NCBI GenBank assembly: GCA_023381515.1
Contig: JAMCQI010000004.1
Span: 62,001 to 126,000 of the forward strand
Length of the DNA stretch: 64,000 bases
Origin: Chloroflexota bacterium
Lineage (GTDB): Bacteria; Chloroflexota; Anaerolineae; UBA4142
Direction: 5' to 3'
Made by a program: the position numbers and the translations under genes. Under the pieces are notes generated by a model, which saw only the letters and a program-made list of their open reading frames with translations, searched no databases and was not told where the DNA came from. How positions within the stretch are numbered: the stretch's first letter is position 1; every line of letters begins with the position of its first letter. Shown here piece after piece: positions 1 to 8,516 of this stretch.

Positions 1-960
1 CTCATCCGGCGGGCGGTTGGGCGGCGAGCCGACGATGATGGGATTGTTGCGATGGTAGATTGCCTTAACCTGCATCACCGGCTCTTCCCGGCTCGCGCTC
101 GCGTAATAGCCCGTCCATTCGCCAAACGGCCCTTCGACGAGCTTTTCGTTCGGATAGGCGTAACCTTCCAACACGATCTCGGCGTCCGCCGGGATCGGCA
201 AGCCTGTCACCCGGCCCTTGATGACCTTCATCGGCTCGCCCCGCAGTCCACTCGCCCACGCGTACTCACTCACCGTCGGGGGCACTTCGCTGCAGGACGC
301 CATATAGAGCAGGGGATTCATGCCGATCGCCACGGCGACTGGGCACGGTTCCCCCTTGGCAAAGTATTTTTCGCGGTGGATCCGCCCGTGCTTGCCAGGC
401 GAGATATAAAAGCCGACGCGGTTCTTGTCGTGGACCATCACGCGGTACGTGCCCAGGTTGATTTGACCGGTTTCCGGGTCGCGCGTAATGTCCGCGCTCG
501 CCGTCCCAATATAGCGGCCCCCATCCGATTCATGCCATAGCGGCGTGGGGAACTTGAGAACATCCACATCCTCGCCCATCAGGACGTTTTCCGTTACCGG
601 CCCGCTGTCGACAACCACCGGGTCCATCGACCGGGCGTCTATAATGCGCTGTCGCCAGAGCTTGAGCGCATCCCACACGCTCGCCTCCTGTGGCAAGCCG
701 AGCGTCAGCGCAATGCGCTTGAACGAGTGAAATGGATTGACGAGCACGCGATACCCGTCCGGAAATCCCGGGATCTCGTCGACGAGGACGGCGGCCGCGC
801 CACGTGTGTGCCCCATCACTTCTGTGATGAGCCCGATGTCTTCTTGCCACGTCGCGTTCTTGACGCGCTGCAACTCGCCCATGCGATCCACCTGGTCGAT
901 CCACTCGCGCAAGTCCCGATACTGGAACGTCGACTTGTCACTCACAGCATCCTCCGTCAT
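1..960 (-). CDS. UbiD-family decarboxylase, C-terminus beyond window edge
   Basis: Prenylated-FMN-dependent (de)carboxylase family; the substrate is unknown but probably an aromatic acid given the neighbours. Only the first 320 codons lie in the window and the frame is open to base 1. Visible family signatures are SPGKHGRIH near residue 189 and EGPFGEWTGYY near residue 277, the latter carrying the acidic residues of the UbiD active-site network. The protein closely resembles the UbiD at 6308-7729 over its whole visible length (both have IYHRN-P-I followed by a Pro-rich stretch), so the two are paralogues. The start ATG overlaps the stop of the upstream binding-protein gene (ATGA), indicating translational coupling. 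Cofactor would come from the UbiX at 5139-5744. Family assignment is firm, substrate is not. Confidence 0.93.
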   Translation of the reverse strand, partial: MTEDAVSDKSTFQYRDLREWIDQVDRMGELQRVKNATWQEDIGLITEVMGHTRGAAAVLVDEIPGFPDGYRVLVNPFHSFKRIALTLGLPQEASVWDALKLWRQRIIDARSMDPVVVDSGPVTENVLMGEDVDVLKFPTPLWHESDGGRYIGTASADITRDPETGQINLGTYRVMVHDKNRVGFYISPGKHGRIHREKYFAKGEPCPVAVAIGMNPLLYMASCSEVPPTVSEYAWASGLRGEPMKVIKGRVTGLPIPADAEIVLEGYAYPNEKLVEGPFGEWTGYYASASREEPVMQVKAIYHRNNPIIVGSPPNRPPDE

Positions 961-2108
961 TTGTATAATCCAGCGATAAAACCGCTCTTAACCAACTCAT
1001 CCACAAAGCTGGCGTCGAAGAACTGGTGCGCGTCCGCTCCTTTGGCTTTGGGATTGTCGATCGCGGCCTGGTCCAAGCCCACTTGAATCGCATCCAATTG
1101 CGGCGCCGGCGCTTGCGGGAGAACTTTCATGAACGCGTTGTACGAATCCTCGAGCACGGCGTTGTCCGTCGTCTTGGTGTACTTGCCGATGACGGCCTTG
1201 GTCGCGTCTTTATTCTTTTTCATAAAGGCGATGGCTTCGACGTATGCCTTCATGAAACTCCGCACGACGTCGGGGTTCTTGCTGACCCATGATTTCCGCG
1301 CAACCACGGGCGCCTGGTAAAAGGACAGGTCTTGCGCGGAAATATCGACCAACTCTTTGAAACCCGCTTCCCGCGCCTTCATCGTCGTCGGTGGAGAAAG
1401 CACGCCGCCGTCTACCTGTCCGGTCTCCATCGCGGTCAAGATGTCCGGCACGCCACCGGTGTTGACAAACGCGACGTCTTTGTCCGGAACCAGGTTGTTC
1501 TTCGTCAACAGCCAGTGGGCCGCGAAATCCGTGGACGAACCGCGGCGAGTGACGGCAATCGTCTTGCCTTTCAAATCTTGAATGCTTTTGATGGTCGGTT
1601 TGGTATAGAGCGAAAACAACAAGCGATCGCCGCCGGACGCGAGGATTTCCAGATCCGATCCGCCCAGGCCGGACGTGATGACAACGTCTTCGGCCGCTTC
1701 CGCAATCTGCACTTCGCCGCTGAGCATCGCGGCCGTGAGGACCGGGCTGGTGGCAACATAGTCGATGCTCACGTCCAGCCCGTACTTTTTGAACAGCCCC
1801 TCTTCATACGCCACCCAGGTCGGCGACATGGCGACGCTGATCGCCGTGTACGGCACTCGCAGCTTGACGAGATTCGCGGGCGCCGCCGTCGCCTGGGCGG
1901 ATGCCGGCGTGCTCGTCGCCTGCGACGCCGAGGAGGCGGGGGCGGACGTCGGCGCCGTGTTCGCGGAGGGGCGCAAAGTGGGTGCCGTCGTCGGAGGAAC
2001 CAGAGTCGCCGTGGGTGCCGGCGTCGGCGCGCACGCGACCGCAATCAAAATCAGACTGAACCAACTGGCGAGCCTCATAGCACCGCGGGTTGATCGACTG
2101 CACATCAT
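957..2108 (-). CDS. ABC-type substrate-binding lipoprotein (NMT1/TauA/SsuA-like)
   Basis: Extracytoplasmic binding protein of the nitrate/sulfonate/pyrimidine-precursor superfamily, acting as a lipoprotein on the outer face of the membrane. The signal peptide ends in a lipobox AVAC (Cys26), followed by a long Thr/Pro/Ala linker and a type 2 periplasmic-binding fold with motifs such as GLFKKYGLDV and DLKGKTIAV. The ATG at 2108 is chosen because AAGGAG lies 6 bases upstream; a longer frame to 2150 lacks such a site and would bury the signal peptide. No ABC permease or ATPase is in the window, so the protein is an orphan here. It is coupled by an ATGA overlap to the downstream UbiD gene, which suggests it binds that enzyme's substrate; the ligand is unknown. 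Confidence 0.88.
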   Translation of the reverse strand: MMCSRSTRGAMRLASWFSLILIAVACAPTPAPTATLVPPTTAPTLRPSANTAPTSAPASSASQATSTPASAQATAAPANLVKLRVPYTAISVAMSPTWVAYEEGLFKKYGLDVSIDYVATSPVLTAAMLSGEVQIAEAAEDVVITSGLGGSDLEILASGGDRLLFSLYTKPTIKSIQDLKGKTIAVTRRGSSTDFAAHWLLTKNNLVPDKDVAFVNTGGVPDILTAMETGQVDGGVLSPPTTMKAREAGFKELVDISAQDLSFYQAPVVARKSWVSKNPDVVRSFMKAYVEAIAFMKKNKDATKAVIGKYTKTTDNAVLEDSYNAFMKVLPQAPAPQLDAIQVGLDQAAIDNPKAKGADAHQFFDASFVDELVKSGFIAGLYK

Positions 2109-2322
2109 GACAATCTCCTTTCTGAGATAGATTGGTTCGTCTGCGCTCAATCGTCAAGCGCAGGAATCACATCGCTAGGGGCCACTCAGGGTCCGAAAGG
2201 GCACTCCGGGCGCATAAAGTACATGACGAAGGGTGAGATTGCGCAGGTACACTTTTCGGGTTCGTCAATCGACGAGCGACGGACGAATCCACGCAGGGAC
2301 GACCAATTGACGACTTGCAGTA

Positions 2323-3592
2323 TCACGTTGTCGGGACCGGCCGCCTCCATGCCCGCATGACCATCGGCTGAATATACGGCCAAACCAAGAAAATCACGGT
2401 AAACACGAGCAGCGCGAGCGAGATGGGACGATCGAAAAAGATGCCGATCGTGCCGTCGCCGATCGCGAGCGCGCGGTGGAAATTCCCTTCGACGAGGTCG
2501 CCCAGAACTAGTCCGAGGACCATGCACGCCGTCGGCCAGTGCGCCCGGTTCAAGAAATATCCGACGAGGCCGAACACTATCGTGATGGCCACATCCTCCA
2601 TCCGGTTCCGCATCGCAAAAGACCCGACGAAGGACAGAAGGATGATGCTCGGCACGAGCAGAGCGTTCGGGATGTAGACGATCTTGGCGAAATAGCGCGC
2701 CAGAAAAAGCCCGCTGATAAAGAATGCGAACTGGGCGAGCAAGATGCCGACAAAGACCGCATAAGGCGTCGGCCCGCTCAGAAAAAAGCGCGGACCCGGG
2801 TCCAGCCCGTGGATGATGAGCGCCACCATGAGGATCGCGGTCGTCGCCGAGCCCGGAATGCCGAGCGTGAACGTTGGGATAAGATCCCCGACGACACACG
2901 CGCTCTTGGACGTCTCCGGAGCCAAGAGCCCGGCCGGATTCCCCTTGCCAAAGCTGTCGGGGTCTTTGGACGCTTGCTTTTCCACAAAATAGGCGATAAT
3001 GTTCGCGGTCGAAATCCCCAACGCCGGCATGATGCCGAGCAATATGCCAACGATGCCACCGCGGAGGATCGTCAGCGGCCGCGTGATGACCTCGCGCACT
3101 CCCTCGAGCACGCTGCCTTTGGCATCAAACGTCTCGGCAATCGAACCGCCCTCCCCGGCGAGAACGATCGCCTGCGAGAGCGCAAAGAGCCCCACCGTGA
3201 CCGGCACGAGCGGCAAGCCGTCTTCCAGATAGATATTCCCGAAGGTAAAGCGATAATTCAGTCCCTGGATCGGGTCTTGGCCCACAAAGGCAAGCAGCAG
3301 TCCGAACCCGCCCAGAATCAGACCTTTGGTATTTTCCCCTTTAGCCGCAATGGCGAGGAGGGAGAGCGCCAAGAGGCCGAGCATAAAGTACTCGGGCGCT
3401 CCGATCTGCATGGCAAAAGCGGTCAGCAGCGGAGCAATCCCGACGAGCGTGAGCCAGCCGATAATTCCCCCGAAGAGTGAGCCTACCGTCGAAATCCCCA
3501 GCGCCATGGCCGCCTTGCCCTTTTGCGCCAGCGGATAGCCGTCCCAGCAGGCCGCCACCGAGCCGACTCCGCCCGGTGTATTGATCAGAGTC
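2323..3592 (-). pseudogene. tctA remnant lacking the first ~80 codons
   Basis: Large membrane subunit of a tripartite tricarboxylate transporter (TTT, TctA family). From STLINTPGG onward the reading frame matches family members to the normal C-terminus, including GILLGIMPALG and TFTLGIPGSATTAI. The two intact TctA proteins in this window begin about 80 residues earlier, with the first membrane helices and the GLGG region. Here the coding sequence is joined, in a different frame, to the middle of a TctC gene at about 3588-3596. There is no ribosome-binding site at the junction, so the remnant is unlikely to be expressed as a working transporter. Either a genomic deletion or an assembly chimera could produce this; the frameshift in the adjoining tctC favours real decay. 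Confidence 0.8.
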
Positions 3593-4401
3593 GACGATGG
3601 TAGGTGTGTTGGGCAGTTCTTTGATGCGGTCCTTGGAGAACACGACAAACGGGGTCAGATCCGTCGAGCCCACGACAAACTTTTGCAGGCTCGGGAACGG
3701 ATAGATCACCATATCTACATCGCCACGGACAGCTGACAGGATCGCTTCCGTGCTGCCGTCGTAGTTGATCATCTTGACCTTGAATTGCATCTCCTGCGCC
3801 GCGAACATCACGGCGGGCGCGCTGCTAGACGTCAAGTCAACCACCGCGCTCTTGACCTCGGTCGCCTTTTTCAGGTCGTCCAAGGTCTTGTACTTGCTCT
3901 TGGGAGACAAGGCCATGACGTAGATGGTGTCGGTAATTCGACCGATCCAAGGGACCTTGTTCAGGTCATACTCGGCCGTGTTGGTTACCTGCCCCAGCAC
4001 GTTGCCCGGAATGTTAAAGATCGAAATGGTGGACCCGTCCGGAGGTGATTTGAGCATCTGCATGATGCCCAACCGCCACTCGCCCCCCGGAACATTCTGC
4101 GGGACTACGTTCGGGTTGCCTGGCAGATATTTCTTCAGATACGGTGCAAGAATGCGCGCATTCGTGTCGAATCCGCCGCCCGGGGAGACGGGGATGATAA
4201 ACGTAATGTCTTTGGTTGGAAAAGGGACAGTCGTAGCTTGAGGTGCCGTCGTGGATGCTTTGGTCGCCGGGACCGCCGTGGGCACTGCCGCTGCGGGAGC
4301 GGATGTATTCGAGACCGCTACGGGTGCGGGTGCCGGGGCGCACGCGGCCTGAATACTACGATCGCGATCATGGCAATCAGTACGCATGCATGGCGCTTCA
4401 T
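3593..4401 (-). pseudogene. tctC remnant: frameshift in signal peptide, C-terminus deleted
   Basis: Binding-protein subunit of a TTT transporter (TctC/Bug family). A good ribosome-binding site (GGAGGAG) precedes ATG 4401, which opens MKRHACVLIAMIAIVV, a normal signal peptide start, but that frame runs into a stop after ten more residues. The rest of the protein (lipobox-like QAAC, then the Bug domain with PVSPGGGFD and NVPGG) continues in another frame, so one or two bases have been lost or gained near 4345-4360. At the other end the protein stops matching after LPNTPTIVD, about 105 residues before the expected end, where TctA sequence begins. Two independent lesions make this a dead gene, unless both are sequence errors. 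Confidence 0.8.
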
Positions 4402-4611
4402 GATTTCTCCTCCCAGAGTCTCTGCCCTTCATCGCGCACTCTCCCTTTCGCAAGCGTTCTTCACTTTGCCAAGCGCACCAAACGCCTGTCCTGAGCTCAC
4501 GTTGGAAGCGGAATCATCACCTCCCTTCCCGGGTGGCTGCTTTTCTCTACGTCACTGCCGAGAACCGGCGCCGGGCTCTGGCCGTGTTGGCCGGCCGGCG
4601 GAATCCAGCAG

Positions 4612-4928
4612 CTAGTCCGCGGCGCGCGGTACCTTGCCGCGCGTCATCATCAGATAGATGTGTAGGAACGGCATCGCCGAAAGCTCACGGTAGGTGAGGA
4701 CAATAAACCAAGTAGACTTGTCCCAGGCGGCCGGATGCGGCCGCATATGTTTGAATCCAGGAGGAGATTACCGATGAACCGGGAGACACGGAGGCACGCG
4801 CCGAGCAAACGCAAAAGCTCGAGCGCACAGGGGCGCGAACAGAGGAATCGAACCCCAGATAACATGTGGAGCGGAGGCCACGAGCAGCAGAGCCAAATCA
4901 AAGAGCGCAAGACGCTTCCACGCGCCAT
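4612..4928 (-). pseudogene. degraded small membrane-protein gene
   Basis: A ribosome-binding site AAGGAG stands 3 bases before ATG 4928. Removing the two bases CG after the second codon opens a frame beginning MAWKRLALFDLALLLVASAP, a typical first membrane helix. The same frame continues to a TAG at 4612 with one internal TAA (4768-4770). The second half includes a hydrophobic stretch around FIVLTYRELSAMPFLHIY. This would be a protein of about 104 residues with two or three helices, carrying a 2-bp insertion and a nonsense codon. I do not recognise the family. It lies next to the broken tctC/tctA genes, so this segment as a whole appears to be decaying. It could instead be chance open frame. 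Confidence 0.35.
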
Positions 4929-5086
4929 GTTCTCCTTCGTGAAAAACATGAACGGTGCGGTTTTATTGTGCAGAAGTGGATGCTACGATACCCCGTCACT
5001 CCCTCCAGTGCCAGGACCACTATGCATCGGCAATCAGACTTTAGTGCTATTTGCTTTGCATCGCCTATTGAAAAGTTCGAGATAAT

Positions 5087-5112
5087 AGATCCCGCGATCC
5101 CCAGCGGGATCT
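5087..5112 (-). terminator. hairpin downstream of ubiX
   Basis: Perfect 9-bp inverted repeat AGATCCCGC / GCGGGATCT with an 8-base loop, 27 bases beyond the ubiX stop codon. On the minus strand it is followed by an A/T-rich stretch but no clear T-run, so termination would be weak or factor-assisted. Confidence 0.4.
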
Positions 5113-5138
5113 GCAGGGTTGAACTGGCTCATGGACCT

Positions 5139-5744
5139 TCACTTGCCGTTCGCTCCAATCGCCGCATCAATCGCCTTGACGTCTGCGCCCGCCCAGCGCT
5201 TGAACAAATCCTTGTGCTCGACTCCGACCAAGTCCAGCACGCGGCTGACCGTTTGGTTGATGATGTCGTCGATGGTCTTGGGGCGGTGGTAAAACGCCGG
5301 CATGGGCGGGAGCAGGATCGCCCCCATTTCCGTCACCTGCATCATCAGGCGCAGATGTCCCAGATGCAGCGGCGTCTCGCGCGTCACGAGAACAAGCCGC
5401 CGTCTCTCTTTCAATGTCACGTCCGCGGCGCGCACGAGCAGGTTGTCATTATAGGAATTCGCAATGCCGGACAGCGTCTTCATCGAGCACGGGATGACGA
5501 CCATCCCATCCGTCTTGAACGAGCCGCTCGAGATCGATGCGGCAATGTTATTGATCCGGTGCACTTTGTGCGCCAGCTTTTCCACATCCTTGATGGCATA
5601 ATCGGTTTCGAGCGCTATCGTTTCCCGCGCCGGAGTAGACATCACCAAGTGGGTCTCTACCTGGGGCAGCTCCGCCAGCACCTCGAGCAGGCGGATGCCG
5701 TAAATCGCCCCGGTTGATCCCGACATGCCGATCACAATTCTCAC
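5139..5744 (-). CDS. ubiX: flavin prenyltransferase UbiX
   Basis: Transfers a dimethylallyl group to reduced FMN, making the prenylated FMN cofactor that UbiD-family decarboxylases need. The 201-residue length is normal for the family. Signatures visible are IGMSGSTGAIYG at the N-terminus (flavin phosphate loop), VIPCSMKTLSGIANSYNDNL, and the RETPLHLGHLRLMMQVTEMG segment. The GTG at 5744 is chosen because it starts directly before RIVIGMSGS and overlaps the stop codon of the riboflavin kinase gene (GTGA); a longer open frame upstream lies inside that kinase gene. Likely supplies cofactor to all four UbiD proteins in this window. Confidence 0.95.
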   Translation of the reverse strand: MRIVIGMSGSTGAIYGIRLLEVLAELPQVETHLVMSTPARETIALETDYAIKDVEKLAHKVHRINNIAASISSGSFKTDGMVVIPCSMKTLSGIANSYNDNLLVRAADVTLKERRRLVLVTRETPLHLGHLRLMMQVTEMGAILLPPMPAFYHRPKTIDDIINQTVSRVLDLVGVEHKDLFKRWAGADVKAIDAAIGANGK

Positions 5745-6166
5745 GTTCTCAGTTCCTCCAACTGAATGAACACCGCGTCCCCATCCTTGAGACCCAGCGC
5801 CTCCCGCAGGGAAACGGGCGCCATCAATTCTACGATATTCTCCGGATAACCAGGCACTTGCGGAACAATCCACCCCGCGCGCAGCTTGCCGTTCACTCGC
5901 ACCGGAAAGCATTTCGCCGCACAGTACCCGGGCGACGGCTCGATCGCGATCCCCTTTTCCGCTCGCCAAGCCTTGAGGGTTTCCACCTCTTTGACTTCCA
6001 GGTTCAGCGTGCCGGGGAACGGAGTAAATCCCATTTTACTCCGAAACTGCTCTTTCACCCAACCCAGAGTCGTGAACGAATGAGCTTCGCCGCGCCCTCG
6101 GACTAGGATCCCTCGAACGATCACGTTCTTGACCTTTTGAATAACGGCTGACGACCTACTTGCCAT
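5741..6166 (-). CDS. ribK: CTP-dependent riboflavin kinase (DUF120/RibK family)
   Basis: Phosphorylates riboflavin to FMN. The family is best known from archaea, where CTP is the donor. The 141-residue length and order of motifs fit: an N-terminal G-x-V-x-x-G-x-GEA segment, KMGFTPFPGTLNLEV near residues 44-58 (the PGTLN motif of the nucleotide/flavin site), and near the C-terminus VELMAPVSLREALGLKDGD. It shares four bases with ubiX (GTGA overlap), so FMN production and FMN prenylation are translationally coupled. Bacteria normally use the unrelated RibF for this step, so this is probably a dedicated supply for prFMN. The CTP preference is inferred from the family. The upstream ribosome-binding site is weak; a downstream start is possible. 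Confidence 0.82.
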   Translation of the reverse strand: MASRSSAVIQKVKNVIVRGILVRGRGEAHSFTTLGWVKEQFRSKMGFTPFPGTLNLEVKEVETLKAWRAEKGIAIEPSPGYCAAKCFPVRVNGKLRAGWIVPQVPGYPENIVELMAPVSLREALGLKDGDAVFIQLEELRT

Positions 6167-6307
6167 CTTATAGTGCGGGGCCGGCCGCCATGCCGGCGCG
6201 CGTTGGCGCCACCGTCAGCTCGATCCAAGCCAGAGCGCCGACCTTGCCGCAAGATTTTCCGGATACCTATACACCAGCACAAGTGAGTTTCCTCTATGGG
6301 TGCCTAT

Positions 6308-7729
6308 CTACTTGAGCAAGTACCCCCACTTGTCCCGCGTCGCCTGCTTGACCTCCGGGCTGGGCCCGATCGCGGGAGGGAACTTGTCCTTCCAGTCGAA
6401 CGGGCGGCACGCGTCGATCAGCAACCGCGAATTGAACCCCTTCTCGCCCGGCTTGATGATCGGGTCGAGCGGCCCGCTCCACGCGCGCCGCACGATATCC
6501 ATCTGGGTCGCCGGGTCGCTCCGCGTGAGGATCGCCCATGTCAGGTCGTTGAGGTCCGTCACGTCGATGTCCTCGTCCACGACGACCGTGATGCGTCCCA
6601 AATAGCCCGTCGCCCGCGCGCCCGTCGCAATCAATAGCGCCTGCTTGGCGTGCCCGGGATAGCGCTGTTTGATTGAGACTGCCGTCAACAACCGGCAACC
6701 GCCCACTTCGTGGCACCACACGCCGGTCACATCCGGCACCCCCGCGGCTTCGAGCGTCTGCTTGAGCAGCGCCGACCTCAGGTACGCACGGAAGCGATGC
6801 GGCTCGTACGGCGGCTTTTCCGGCGGCACGCCGAGCAGGATCGGATCGTTCCGGTGATAGATCGCCTTGACGTGCATCACCGGTTCCGGCCGCTGCGAAG
6901 AGGCATAATACCCTGTCCATTCGCCGAACGGGCCTTCCGGCAGCCGCTCGGTCGGATCGACAAAGCCCGCCAGCACGATTTCGGCATCCGCTGGAATCGG
7001 CAGCCCCGTATACTTTTCCTTGATGACCTGGTACGCCTGGCCGCGCAGAGCGCCCGCCCACTCGTACTCCATGGTTGTATCCGGCAGCTCGACCGAGGCG
7101 GCGATGAACAGGAGCAGGTCTCCGCCCGCGACCACGCAAACCGGGCAGGGCTTGCCCGCTTCCAGATACTTGTCGCGGTGCACGCGTCCGTGCTTCCCCG
7201 GCGAGATATACGAGCCCACCCGCTTGGCGTCGTGAATCATCACCCGATAGACGCCCAGGTTTACGAAACCGCTATCGGGGTCCTTGGTTATGATCGGGGA
7301 ACCGGTGCCGATATATCTCCCGCCGTCCAGTTCATGCCACTTGGGTACGGGGAATTTGCAGACATCTACCGCATCCCCTTCGATCACATTTTCGAGGACC
7401 GGCCCCTTGTCAACGTATTCCACCGGCATGAGCTTCATGTCGGCCATGCGGCGTTCCCATTCCTTCATCAAGTCCATCTTGCCAATGTCCAATGGCATTC
7501 CGAGTGTCATTGCCAACCGGCGTCGGTCGCCATTGGCGTTGAGCAAGATGCGATACCCTTTGGGGTATCCGGGGAATTCGTCCATCAGCACCGCGGGCGA
7601 ATCGTCGGTGTGGTGCAGCATCTCGACGATCTCGCCCGCCGAGGGGTCCAAGGGCGCACCCCGCACGTGCTTCAGTTCCCCGATCTTTTCGGCCTCTTTC
7701 AACCATTCGCGCACATTCGTAACCGCCAT
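6308..7729 (-). CDS. UbiD-family decarboxylase
   Basis: 473-residue prFMN-dependent decarboxylase, a close paralogue of the partial protein at the left edge. Motifs include YISPGKHGRVH, EIVLAGFVDPTERLPEGPFGEWTGYYA (split by a few variable residues) with the catalytic acidic residues, and VVVDEDIDVTDLNDLTWA toward the C-terminus. The start at 7729 (MAVTNVREW) has AAAGGGAG 5 to 8 bases upstream, while the longer frame starting at 7774 runs into the preceding tctB stop. It is the last gene of a run tctC-tctA-tctB-ubiD, which suggests the transporter brings in its substrate. Substrate unknown; a carboxylated aromatic or unsaturated acid is expected. Confidence 0.93.
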   Translation of the reverse strand: MAVTNVREWLKEAEKIGELKHVRGAPLDPSAGEIVEMLHHTDDSPAVLMDEFPGYPKGYRILLNANGDRRRLAMTLGMPLDIGKMDLMKEWERRMADMKLMPVEYVDKGPVLENVIEGDAVDVCKFPVPKWHELDGGRYIGTGSPIITKDPDSGFVNLGVYRVMIHDAKRVGSYISPGKHGRVHRDKYLEAGKPCPVCVVAGGDLLLFIAASVELPDTTMEYEWAGALRGQAYQVIKEKYTGLPIPADAEIVLAGFVDPTERLPEGPFGEWTGYYASSQRPEPVMHVKAIYHRNDPILLGVPPEKPPYEPHRFRAYLRSALLKQTLEAAGVPDVTGVWCHEVGGCRLLTAVSIKQRYPGHAKQALLIATGARATGYLGRITVVVDEDIDVTDLNDLTWAILTRSDPATQMDIVRRAWSGPLDPIIKPGEKGFNSRLLIDACRPFDWKDKFPPAIGPSPEVKQATRDKWGYLLK

Positions 7730-7774
7730 ATCATCTCCCTTTACCACGGATGAAGGATGGGGGAAACTATCCAA

Positions 7775-8455
7775 CTATTTGACCAACATGTCGTAGATCA
7801 TGCCCGCGTACAGGTTGCTCTTGAGGAAAAACACGAACGCGATCCATATAAAGACCATGAGCACTGCGGTATATGCGATTGACAGCTTCCAACTCTCTTT
7901 GTTATACAACATGATGAAGCCAAGCATGTACGCGATCGTGGCCAGAGGGAAGCCGATCACATAGATGCCTATCACATAGGCGACGATCCATCCGATCCCG
8001 ATGAACTCCTTATTCCTTTTTTCCGCCGGGGAGAGTTTCGGTTTCTTTTTCTTCTCCGGCTCGGCGATCGCGGCTGCGCCAGTCACTTTTGCCGCAGCCG
8101 CCAACGTCTCTGCAGCACCTACCGCCGAAGTTCCCGCGCCTGCCGCGAGGTTTGCCGCGACCCTGGCCGGCATCTTCTCCTTGTCCTTCTTTTTCTCCTC
8201 CGGTTCCCCTCTCAACGCTCCTGTCACGTCCCGGACAAACTGGAGCAGCGAGATCAAGAGACCCGGGATCGAGACGATGAGCGGGAAAGAGCGCGCCAGC
8301 GGGTTGTATCCCATTGCGGTGTATGTCAGGACGGCAAAAATGACTACGAACATCAGACTGAACAGAACATTCCCTCTGAAAAGCCTCGAGAGGCTGCCTT
8401 CATTCTCCGCCCTGTCTTGTTTTGCAGGGCTCGCCACTTTACCCTCCGCGCTCAT
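7775..8455 (-). CDS. tctB: TTT transporter small membrane subunit TctB
   Basis: Small membrane subunit of a tripartite tricarboxylate transporter. 226 residues, longer than usual. Two predicted helices near residues 30-75 and two near 150-220 are separated by a Lys/Glu- and Ala-rich cytoplasmic linker (EEKKKDKEK, later EPEKKKKPK). That linker accounts for the extra length. The start at 8455 is preceded by GGGGAGG; the 27 bases of frame upstream add nothing sensible. It lies between tctA and ubiD, spaced by 61 and 45 bases. The low-identity TctB family is recognised mainly from topology and position. Confidence 0.82.
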   Translation of the reverse strand: MSAEGKVASPAKQDRAENEGSLSRLFRGNVLFSLMFVVIFAVLTYTAMGYNPLARSFPLIVSIPGLLISLLQFVRDVTGALRGEPEEKKKDKEKMPARVAANLAAGAGTSAVGAAETLAAAAKVTGAAAIAEPEKKKKPKLSPAEKRNKEFIGIGWIVAYVIGIYVIGFPLATIAYMLGFIMLYNKESWKLSIAYTAVLMVFIWIAFVFFLKSNLYAGMIYDMLVK

Positions 8456-8516
8456 GCCGCCACCTCCCCAGGACGCCCACAAGGGGCTAGGCTACATTGT
8501 GATTTGCCTACTGCAT

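Noticed and set aside
1332..2093. 253-codon plus-strand frame opposite the binding-protein gene
   Set aside because: Arg-rich low-complexity antisense shadow, including a run of Arg/Gly opposite the Pro/Thr linker.
4841..4870. GGGGTTCGATTCCTC on the minus strand resembles a tRNA T-arm
   Set aside because: The flanking bases do not pair and there is no acceptor stem or anticodon arm at the right distance.
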